The translations under genes and the position numbers were made by a program. A stretch of DNA of 12,801 nucleotides from Bacteroidales bacterium (GTDB taxonomy: Bacteria > Bacteroidota > Bacteroidia > Bacteroidales > Marinilabiliaceae): NCBI GenBank assembly GCA_004552385.1, contig SFOL01000103.1:1-12801 (forward strand), in the 5' to 3' direction. The notes under the pieces were generated by a model that worked only from the letters and a program-made list of their open reading frames with translations, ran no database searches and had not been told where the DNA came from. The number at the start of each line of letters is the position of its first letter. Positions within the stretch are counted from its first letter, which is position 1. Below, piece by piece: positions 1 through 6,049 of this stretch.

Positions 1-80
1 ATCCCGCGCTGCCCCTCGACTTGCATGTGTTAAGCCTGCCGCTAGCGTTCATCCTGAGCCAGGATCAAACTCTTCTTTGT
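1..80 (-). rRNA. rrs: 16S ribosomal RNA, 5' end only (runs off the window)
   Basis: The reverse complement of 54-73 reads AGAGTTTGATCCTGGCTCAG, the universal bacterial 16S start (the 27F site). The next bases (GATGAACGCTAGCGGCAGGC, then TTAACACATGCAAGTCGAGGGG) fit Bacteroidales. Counting back from E. coli position 8 puts the mature 5' end near base 80. Only about 80 nt of the gene are present; the rest of the rRNA operon lies to the left, outside the window. The family-level match is from memory, not from a search. Confidence 0.97.
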
Positions 81-217
81 ATATACACTTTATCTCTCAG
101 TTCGACCCCGACAACTTCATTCTTCTAAAAAAAGAATCAACGCTCTCATTTCGTTCTCGGTACTTGTTGTACTAATCTTTCAATATTGTCAATGAACTTT
201 CCCGTTATTTCCGAAAC
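81..217 (-). other. 16S rRNA leader (pre-rRNA spacer)
   Basis: This non-coding stretch lies between the predicted rRNA transcription start (near 217) and the mature 16S end. Read on the minus strand, it begins with a small hairpin (cccgtt/aacggg, 201-206 with 215-220). It continues with AAAGTTCATTGACAATATTG, and has a second hairpin at 119-137 (attctt/aagaat). Leaders of this kind normally carry antitermination and processing signals; I cannot assign individual boxes with certainty. Confidence 0.6.
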
Positions 218-223
218 GGGCTG

Positions 224-254
224 CAAAGATAGCGACTTTTTCGTTCCCTCCAAA
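224..254 (-). promoter_or_regulatory. rRNA operon promoter (Bacteroidetes type)
   Basis: On the minus strand TTTG (complement of 251-254) is followed after exactly 19 bases by TATCTTTG (complement of 224-231). This matches the Bacteroidetes sigma-70 consensus TTTG-N19-TAnnTTTG. The DNA just upstream (255-330) is strongly A/T rich, as expected for an UP-like element of a very active promoter. Transcription should start around 215-219. Confidence 0.85.
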
Positions 255-326
255 CTTTTTTTGACTTTTTTTTCATTTTCACGCAAAAATTAGCGAAAAG
301 AGCACCGATTCTCCGAAAAATAAAGA

Positions 327-366
327 AAATAACTTGCCCCACGCATAGCGATGAAGCAAGTTATTT
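327..366 (-). terminator. Likely terminator after the GH92 gene
   Basis: A perfect 11-bp inverted repeat (aaataacttgc at 327-337, gcaagttattt at 356-366) encloses an 18-base loop. It starts 26 bases past the GH92 stop codon. Beyond the stem on the minus strand there is a T-rich but broken run. The large loop makes it less than ideal, but its place between GH92 and the rRNA promoter fits a terminator that keeps glycosidase transcription out of the rRNA operon. Confidence 0.55.
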
Positions 367-391
367 CCGATCTCTTATCAAAAGGAGCATC

Positions 392-2599
392 CTAATACCA
401 GACGGCCGGCTCCGCCCCCATTTCAAAGACAAGTTCCCCGCCTTTGACAATGTCGGAATATTCAATGTAAGCCTTATCGTAAGGTTTACCGTTCAAGGTG
501 ACGCTCTGGATATAGCGGTTCGCATCACTTAAACCGGAGGCCTTGATCTTGAACGTGCCTCCAGCGACCTTCAAATCAACCGCCTCAAACGCCGGAGCGC
601 CGAACCAGAACCTTGTTGAAGCAGGCTCGATCTCATAGAAGCCCAAAGCGGAAAGGGCGTACCAGGCGGACATCTGGCCGGCATCCTCATTGCCGCAGAG
701 ACCGTCATCGGCGTTCTTATAAAACTCTGAATATATCCGGCGTGCCAGATCGGCTGTCTTGTACGGCTCGCCTGCCATAGTATAGAAATAGATGACGTGG
801 TGGCTCGGCTCGTTGCCGTGGGCGTACTGACCGATGAGGCCGGAGATGTCAGGAGAAGCGTCCTCACCGTCTATTCTGGAATCAGCGGCGAAAAGCGAGT
901 CAAGCCTCTCGACAAACTTCTCGCGGGAGCCGTAGAAATCAACCAGGCCGGAATAGTCGTGCGGAGCGAGCCAGGTATATTGCCAGGCGTTTCCCTCACA
1001 ATAATCATTAGCGCGATGCTCCGAGGAATATGGATTGAACGGAGTCCTCCAGCTGCCGTCTGTCATCTTTCCTCTTGCGAACAAAGTCTCCGGATCCATA
1101 TAATTGCGGTAGGAATGGCTGCTGTTACGGAAATATTCAGCGTCATCCGGCTTGCCAAGGTAATCAGCGGCGGCGGCCACAGCTGCATCCGCAATGGCAT
1201 ATTCCATATCAAAGGCTATTGACTCAAGCATTGTGTCTGAAGGAATATACCCGTACTTCTGACGGTAGTTCAGGCCGCGGATGGTGTCCGTCATAGTCGC
1301 CTTCATCGCTTCCCAGGCGAGGTCACGGTCAAAGCCGTCGAAGCCTTTCACGACAGCGTCGGCGACGGCGATGACACCAGGGTTGCCGACCATACAGTCC
1401 GTCTCGTTGCCGACCAGATGCCAAACTGGAAGACGGCCCTGCTTCCGGTAGATCTTAAGCATCGAAGCGACCATATCGTTCTCCCTTTCCGGATGCAGGA
1501 TTGTCATCAGCGGCATCTGGGCGCGATAAGTATCCCAAAGGGAGAATGTGGTATATTCAGCCCTCGGATCATCCAGATCACTGAATATCGATGGCATTAT
1601 CATCGTGTGGTAAAGCGCTGTGTAGAAAATTGCTCTGGCTTCAGGATCATCAGTGGACACCTTAGCCTTGGAGAGTTCCGCGTTCCAAGCCTCGCGGGCC
1701 GCATCGACCGTGGCCTCGAAGTCCCAGCCCGGAAGTTCCGCCGACATATTCAAAGCCGCCTTTTCCTCGCTGGCCGGGGAGACCGCGACCTTCAGCATCA
1801 CCTGCTCGCCTTCGGTGGTGTGGAAGTCGGCGCGGAAGTAGTTCACTGAATATTCCTTACCCTCAACGGGATATTCCTTGGCGGTGATTTCGTCGATGGA
1901 GTCGAACGGCTTTGAGAATTGGGCGCGGAAGTAGATTTTCTGGTCTTTAGCCCAACCCGTAGAAAACCTGTAGCCCTCTATGGTACAACTGTCTATGACG
2001 GTGAATTTCGTATCGTATGCCCTGTCCCAACAGCCGCCGTTCTCAAGGTCGAAGACCACCGCTGAGCTGTCGGAAGCCGGGAAAGTGTAACGGCTGAGGC
2101 CGACCCTTGTCGTGGCCGTCATCTCGGCGGTGATGCCGTAGCGGGTCAGAGGAACGCTATAGTAACCTGGTTTGGCGATCTCTTTCGTCCTGTCGGCGTA
2201 GGACCACATTCCTGAGGCCTGCGCGGCGGCGATCGCTTCCGGCGAAGCGTCTTTCGGTTCCTCCCCTCTTGAATATCTCACCGTGCCGACCACCGGCATC
2301 ACGGTGATGTCGAAGAGGTCTCCGATTCCGGTTCCGCTCAAGTGTGTGTGCGAGAATCCGATGACCGTGGAGTCACTGGAATGGTAGCCGGAGCACCAAT
2401 CCCATTGCTGAGGGATGCTCGTAGGTCCCAACTGCACCGCGCCGAAAGGCACGCTCGCTCCGACAAACACGTGCCCGTGCCCGCCTGAGCCGATCCTGAC
2501 ATTAACGTACCCCGTGTAGTCCTCCAGTTCCGTCGTGGCCGGAGAACAAGCCGCCAAAGCACCGAGGGCAGCGATGATTATTGTCCTTATCGTTTTCAT
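392..2599 (-). CDS. GH92 family glycosidase (probable alpha-mannosidase), lipoprotein
   Basis: This 735-residue lipoprotein is predicted to cut alpha-mannosides at the cell envelope. An ATG at 2597-2599 is preferred over the TTG just before it. The N-terminus has a lipoprotein signal ending in the lipobox LAAC (Cys about residue 18), so export and lipid anchoring are expected. GH92 hallmarks are visible: the N-terminal sandwich motif with VRIGSGGHGHVFVG and VPFGAVQLGP (about 33-60), GFSHTHLSGTG (about 80), GNETDCMVGNPG mid-protein, GNEPSHH (595-601) and GNEDAGQMSAWY (636-647) in the C-terminal (alpha/alpha)6 domain. Family members are calcium-dependent, inverting exo-alpha-mannosidases; the exact linkage cannot be told from sequence. 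The length is normal for the family. It has its own promoter and terminator and no operon partner here. Two small departures from the patterns I recall are GNED for GNDD and VGNPG for a VGDxx form. Confidence 0.93.
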   Translation of the reverse strand: MKTIRTIIIAALGALAACSPATTELEDYTGYVNVRIGSGGHGHVFVGASVPFGAVQLGPTSIPQQWDWCSGYHSSDSTVIGFSHTHLSGTGIGDLFDITVMPVVGTVRYSRGEEPKDASPEAIAAAQASGMWSYADRTKEIAKPGYYSVPLTRYGITAEMTATTRVGLSRYTFPASDSSAVVFDLENGGCWDRAYDTKFTVIDSCTIEGYRFSTGWAKDQKIYFRAQFSKPFDSIDEITAKEYPVEGKEYSVNYFRADFHTTEGEQVMLKVAVSPASEEKAALNMSAELPGWDFEATVDAAREAWNAELSKAKVSTDDPEARAIFYTALYHTMIMPSIFSDLDDPRAEYTTFSLWDTYRAQMPLMTILHPERENDMVASMLKIYRKQGRLPVWHLVGNETDCMVGNPGVIAVADAVVKGFDGFDRDLAWEAMKATMTDTIRGLNYRQKYGYIPSDTMLESIAFDMEYAIADAAVAAAADYLGKPDDAEYFRNSSHSYRNYMDPETLFARGKMTDGSWRTPFNPYSSEHRANDYCEGNAWQYTWLAPHDYSGLVDFYGSREKFVERLDSLFAADSRIDGEDASPDISGLIGQYAHGNEPSHHVIYFYTMAGEPYKTADLARRIYSEFYKNADDGLCGNEDAGQMSAWYALSALGFYEIEPASTRFWFGAPAFEAVDLKVAGGTFKIKASGLSDANRYIQSVTLNGKPYDKAYIEYSDIVKGGELVFEMGAEPAVWY

Positions 2600-2626
2600 C
2601 AATGACGATTGAATATTATCGTTCCG

Positions 2627-2658
2627 CTAAGATACCTATTCTTTTTTGTTGGAGCAAA
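2627..2658 (-). promoter_or_regulatory. Promoter of the GH92 gene
   Basis: On the minus strand TTTG (complement of 2655-2658) is followed after 20 bases by TATCTTAG (complement of 2627-2634), one mismatch from TAnnTTTG. The predicted start near 2620 would leave a leader of about 20 bases before the ATG at 2599. Confidence 0.6.
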
Positions 2659-2845
2659 CACGGAATGACATCATTATTATTTCCGGGTCCTATATAGGAG
2701 TTGGCTAACATTTCTCTTATAACGCTGATATTTAAATAATTGCACACCGTTGATATTCCTGCGCAAGAATCGGTATGTAAAGGACGATAATCTCCATCGT
2801 TATCATATAAGACAAGGTGTGGCGGAAGATCCCGGACTTATGCAT

Positions 2846-2925
2846 CGGGTGAAAAAAGTGGCTTTCCGCACCCGACTCCAATCAGTGATGCCTCCCCGGG
2901 TGTATAACCACCATTTTTTCACCCG
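2846..2925. repeat. Inverted pair of about 30-bp palindromes (CGGGTG...CACCCG)
   Basis: The outer arms cgggtgaaaaaa (2846-2857) and ttttttcacccg (2914-2925) are perfectly complementary over 12 bp. Inside lie cacccg (2869-2874) and cgggtg (2897-2902), also complementary. The stretch can be read as two units of about 29-30 bp, each of the form CGGGTG-A6-...-CACCCG, placed in opposite orientation about 22 bases apart. This layout (two short palindromes facing each other) resembles REP-pair/REPIN elements. The element family is unknown to me. Confidence 0.7.
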
Positions 2926-3052
2926 GAATAATAGTTGTTTGGATCTGAAACGACAATGCCGCACCTAAGGTTGGTGGATGTGAATCAGGAATGACACCTA
3001 CTGTTCTGCCACACTTTCCTTCCACTGGCCCGAAACTGATGTCCTGTCCTTG

Positions 3053-3133
3053 TTGGTACACCAGAAGTGCTTTTCCTGTACCAACACATCTCTTATTCCA
3101 TTTGGTACACCAGAAGCACGTCTCCTGTACCAA
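3053..3133. repeat. Two direct copies of a 32-bp palindrome (TTGGTACA...TGTACCAA)
   Basis: Copy 1 (3053-3084) and copy 2 (3102-3133) share TTGGTACACCAGAAG, then a variable centre, then TCCTGTACCAA. Each begins with TTGGTACA and ends with its reverse complement TGTACCAA, so each can form an 8-bp stem. The copies differ at only a few central bases and are 49 bp apart, start to start. They may be operators for a dimeric regulator or small dispersed palindromic repeats; no candidate regulator is encoded beside them. Confidence 0.75.
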
Positions 3134-3214
3134 TGGTGCGCCCCAGTATATTCGGTGCATACAAAGGCCTCATCACGTACATTTTCTGTTCTATGGAGCA
3201 ATAGGAGACCCGTT

Positions 3215-3448
3215 CTTCCAGGTATGAAAAGTTATGCGCACCTAAAACAGCATTCGCTTGATAATTAGTAAGTTGATGTTCCAAGTGTGAGTATATTCGC
3301 ACACCTAAGAGTCGGCATCCACGGTACGGAACGTTCTGTTGGTGTTCCGGGCTTCCAGGTGCGAGAAACCATACTCACCTAAAACAGCATTCGCTTGATA
3401 GCTAATGAGTTGATGCTCTGGGTGCGAATATATTCGCGCACCTGAGCG
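3215..3448. repeat. 97-bp direct repeat (two copies) carrying four GGTGCG-type palindromes
   Basis: Copy A is 3215-3311 and copy B 3352-3448, offset by 137 bp without gaps. The best conserved core, CACCTAAAACAGCATTCGCT plus TGATA, is identical over 25 bp (3239-3263 and 3376-3400). Each copy is bounded by imperfect 24-bp palindromes that end in CACCT: 3220-3243, 3283-3306, 3357-3380 and 3420-3443. The last contains the perfect 14-bp palindrome GCGAATATATTCGC. The copies have diverged most in the outer arms while often keeping the ability to pair, as in AGTGTGA...TCGCACA against GGTGCGA...TCGCGCA. No reading frame explains the conservation. Confidence 0.75.
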
Positions 3449-3705
3449 TTACGGCATATTATGGTATATCAAGGTATGCTGAGCCTTATTAGATCCACAC
3501 AATATTATGTCTGGTTAGACTTGAAGGCGTTATATACCATTAACAAACAGAGTTTGCGTATATCCGCAATCACTTAGATGTCAGTAAGATACAGAGAAAA
3601 GTAGTCAACTTGTATATATTTCCCTAATATTATCTTAACATTTATCCGAACAGATAAAAAATGATCTCAAAAGCTTTCTATGTGGCTGCCATGAGTGTGC
3701 GTGCC

Positions 3706-3854
3706 GGACGAACATGTCCGTCAGATGTTTGCCGCCGACTTCCTTCAGATCCCGTCTCGCGGCGGACACCCTTGCCTTTGGCTGTATCCTTCCCACAATC
3801 AGGGCGGTTTGGGGACTTGTACCCTTTAGAGTGTGTTCGTTCTGGACGAACATG
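3706..3854. other. GC-rich segment bounded by an 11-bp direct repeat
   Basis: GGACGAACATG occurs at 3706-3716 and again at 3844-3854. The second copy is part of a 7-bp hairpin (tgttcgt/acgaaca, 3834-3852). The segment between is GC-rich and open in more than one frame, on the minus strand above all, but no domain or credible start was recognised. It may be a small repeated element or the tail of a decayed gene. Evidence is weak. Confidence 0.3.
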
Positions 3855-3860
3855 AATAAA

Positions 3861-3886
3861 TCCCGCCAGCGGCGGGGCTGGCGGGA
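3861..3886 (-). terminator. Terminator of the stalk-lipoprotein gene
   Basis: tcccgccagc (3861-3870) and gctggcggga (3877-3886) form a 10-bp GC-rich stem with a 6-base loop, 54 bases past the stop codon. On the minus strand the stem is followed by ATTTATTC, a short T-rich run. Position and stability fit an intrinsic terminator ending the OmpA/lipoprotein operon. Confidence 0.75.
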
Positions 3887-3939
3887 AGGGAGTCATATTG
3901 ATTCTATTGCGTCATGCTCGCGGGGGCAGGAGGGCAAAT

Positions 3940-5965
3940 TCATGGGCGGACGGGACGAACCGAGAACCCGATGGAACGGTTGTAGTAGTGCAATTCGTGC
4001 CGGCCCGAAGAATTTAAGAAGAGGCTGCGGGCGTCTTTGCTGATGTCCGGGTAGAGCGAACTCGACCAGTAGTTACCCTGGCCGCCGGCAAAGTGGAACC
4101 CGGAATCTAAGCGGAGGCCGGCGGCAGGCAGGAAAATGGCGTTGCCGTTCGGGCCGTCCACCTGATGGCCTTTCACGCCGTCCTGTGTGGTCCAGAACCA
4201 TGTGCAGTTGTCTAAAAGTTCCTGGATTTCATCAGCGGTCGGCATGCGCCACGGCGAGCCGAGATTGGCGGTGGCTGCGTCGTCGGCCGCGGCGAGAACG
4301 GTCTTGCCGTCGCCGATGAAGGTGCCGGAGGAGTCATACCAGATGCCCCCGGTCTCGCCGTCGGCGTAGGTGTACTTCGTTATGTGCTTCTCATCGGACT
4401 TGCCGGCCTGCATCCACTTGTAGGTTGTCCAATCGTAAACCGCCTTCGGAGCGGTCTCGCCCCATGCGTAGTAGTCGCCGTAGTCCGACGGCTTCGATGC
4501 GCCGAGGTTGCACTTGGCCCACTTCAGGCCGCTCGGAAGGCCGAGGTCAACATATTCCATCGTGGACGGGGTCGTGCCGCCTCCGCCGATGCTGCCCTTG
4601 AGATCCTCGAGCTTCTGGATGATCTGCGCGAGGGCGGAGGCCGCGCTGGTGTTGCCGCTGTTCACTTCGGCTACGAGGTCGTTGATGGCGTCGATCACGC
4701 CGGCTATCTTCGAGGCGATGGAGGTCTGGCCGGTGCCGAGAGCCTCGGCCTGGTCCTTGATCGCGTCGAGGGACGCCACGATGAGGTCGAACTTGCTGCC
4801 GTAGTCAGGCATTCCCTTGACGGCGGCCTCGATGGCGGAGAGCTTGTCGCCGTAGTCAGGCAGGTTGTCGATGGCCGTGCTGATGGCTTCGAGCTGTGAG
4901 CTGTAGTCCGGCAGGGCCTTGACGGCCTCGATGGCAGCCAGCTTGGTCTTGAGGGTGGTGTTCTGGTCGGTGAGGACGCCCTTGATCTGGTCCAGCTTGT
5001 CCTTCATGTCGGAGGAGAGGTTGTCGATGGCGGTGGTCAGCCTGTCCGCCAGCTCCTCCAGCTTGAGGGTCTGGCTGCCGACCGCGGCGAGGAGAAGGTC
5101 GAGCTTGCCCTCCAGAGACAGCGTCTGCGCCCTCATCGCGGCCTCGATGGCCGCCAGCCTGGTGTCGAGGGTGGTGTTCTGGTCGGCGAGGACGCCCCTG
5201 ATCAGATCCAGCTTCCCCTCCATGTCGTCGGAGAGGTTGTCGATGGCGGTGGCCAGCCTGTCCGCCAGATCCTCCAGCTTGAGGGTCTGGTTCTCGACCG
5301 CGGCGGTGAGCAGGTCCAGCTTGCCCTCCAGCGACAGCGTCTGAGCCCTCATCGCGGCGTCGATGGCCGCGAGCCTGGTCTCGAGGGTGGCGTTCTGGTC
5401 GGCGAGGACGCCCCTGATCAGGTCAAGCTTCCCCTCCATGTCGTCGGAGAGGTTGTCGATGGCGGTGGCCAGCCTGTCGGCCAGCTCCTCCTGCTTGAGG
5501 GTCTGGTTGTCGACCGCGGCGGTGAGCAGGTCCAGCTTGCCCTCCAGCGACAGCGTCTGAGCCCTCATCGCGGCGTCGATGGCCGCCAGCCTGGTCTCGA
5601 GGGTGGCCTTCTGGTCGGCGAGGACGCCCCTGATCAGATCCAGCTTCCCCTCCATCGAGAGGGTCTGCGCCTTGAGCGCCGCCTCGATGGCGATGAGCTT
5701 GGTCTCGAGGGTAGTGTTGACCGAGTTGAGGACATCGCGGATGGCCTGGAGCTTGTCCTGCTGGTCGGAGTTCATCCTGTCGATGGCGGCCGCGAGTTTC
5801 GCGATGGCCTCCTCGTTCTTGAGGGAGCCCCTGTCGATGGCCTCCACCACCTTGGACGTTCATCGTGTAGTTGATCTCGGGCGCGTCCTCCTGGCATGAG
5901 GTGAGGAACGCGGGTGCCGCCAACAGCATGGTGACGGCGAGCGGAATGAGTTTTATCCGTTTCAT
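3940..5965 (-). CDS. Stalk-like surface lipoprotein with coiled-coil repeats and C-terminal FISUMP domain; frameshifted near the N-terminus
   Basis: An ATG at 5963-5965 opens a clear lipoprotein signal (MKRIKLIPLAV...FLTSC, Cys about residue 24) followed by QEDAPEINYTMNV. At about 5850-5860 the frame breaks. The remaining 635 residues, open from a GTG at 5850 with a TGA 10 bases upstream in that frame, form the body. Deleting one C of GTCCAAGG would join the two as NVKVVEAID. Counting from that GTG, residues 31-310 are about eight 36-residue helical repeats (xEGKLDL...), 310-360 are shorter LPDYG repeats, 420-430 is a Gly-rich linker, and 431-636 is a FISUMP/Fib_succ_major domain (YVDLGLPSGLKWAKCN, YYAWGET, SPWRMPT, NYWSSS, GFSVRPVRP). 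The domain usually has a C-type-lectin-like fold. I infer a surface stalk with a binding tip. It is the second gene after the OmpA-like protein (84-bp gap). Ligand unknown. Confidence 0.8.
4928..5683 (-). repeat. Tandem array of a 216-bp coding repeat (3.5 copies)
   Basis: The anchor tcgatgg recurs at 4928, 5144, 5360 and 5576, exactly 216 bp apart, with a further half step to 5684 (108 bp). Each 216-bp unit encodes a 72-residue super-repeat made of two related 36-residue halves (MEGKLDLIRGVLADQ... and LEGKLDLLTAAV...). The copies at 5144-5683 are close to identical in DNA, while the one at 4928 has diverged. Near-identity and a unit divisible by three mean that copies could be gained or lost without breaking the frame, changing stalk length. 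The array is also a likely place for assembly collapse. Confidence 0.9.
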
Positions 5966-5975
5966 AAGTCTTTGG

Positions 5976-6028
5976 CCCCTCCTTGACCCTCCGCGCGGGG
6001 AGGGAACGCTGCCGGGGCGCGGGCGTTC
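5976..6028 (-). promoter_or_regulatory. Intercistronic hairpins and strong Shine-Dalgarno before the lipoprotein
   Basis: AAGGAGGGG (complement of 5976-5984) lies 10 bases upstream of the ATG at 5965 and is unusually strong for Bacteroidetes, which often lack a clear Shine-Dalgarno. It supports 5965 as the true start. Between it and the OmpA stop are two short GC stems: ccctcc/ggaggg (5987-5992 with 5999-6004) and gaacgc/gcgttc (6004-6009 with 6023-6028). Neither has a T-run, so they look more like mRNA-stabilising or translation-tuning hairpins than a terminator. Confidence 0.5.
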
Positions 6029-6049
6029 GTGTTATTATTGCGTTACTTC

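Larger units (their letters stand above)
2660..3939. other. Gene-poor intergenic region rich in palindromes and repeats
   Basis: No convincing protein gene is seen in these 1.3 kb. Short open frames exist on both strands, but they run through the repeats and lack domains, good starts or consistent composition. The region holds a perfect 10-bp palindrome CCTATATAGG (2689-2698), three sets of paired palindromes (2846-2925, 3053-3133, 3215-3448), a plain A/T-rich stretch with no visible structure (3450-3660), a GC-rich segment bounded by an 11-bp direct repeat (3706-3854) and the terminator of the gene to the right (3861-3886). No tRNA cloverleaf was recognised. Confidence 0.6.

Noticed and set aside
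2882..3268. Short frames on both strands with LVQE...FWCTK-like repeats
   Set aside because: The repeated words are translations of the TTGGTACACC palindromes; there is no start signal or family.
3053..3448. CRISPR array
   Set aside because: There are only two copies per repeat type, spacers are too short or unequal, and there are no cas genes.
3940..4130. Variable region of a diversity-generating retroelement in the FISUMP tip (NYWSSS...GFSVRPVR)
   Set aside because: The fold class and C-terminal motif fit known targets, but no template repeat and no reverse transcriptase are present in the window, so nothing supports it here.
5423..5850. Continuation of the lipoprotein signal frame beyond YTMNV (His/Arg/Pro/Gly-rich)
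   Set aside because: It is the out-of-frame shadow of the coiled-coil repeats; only its first part, about 37 residues, belongs to the protein.
4384..5899. Long open frames on the plus strand opposite the stalk and OmpA genes
   Set aside because: They mirror the GC-rich, repeat-based minus-strand genes, show the same 216-bp periodicity and have no domain or signal.
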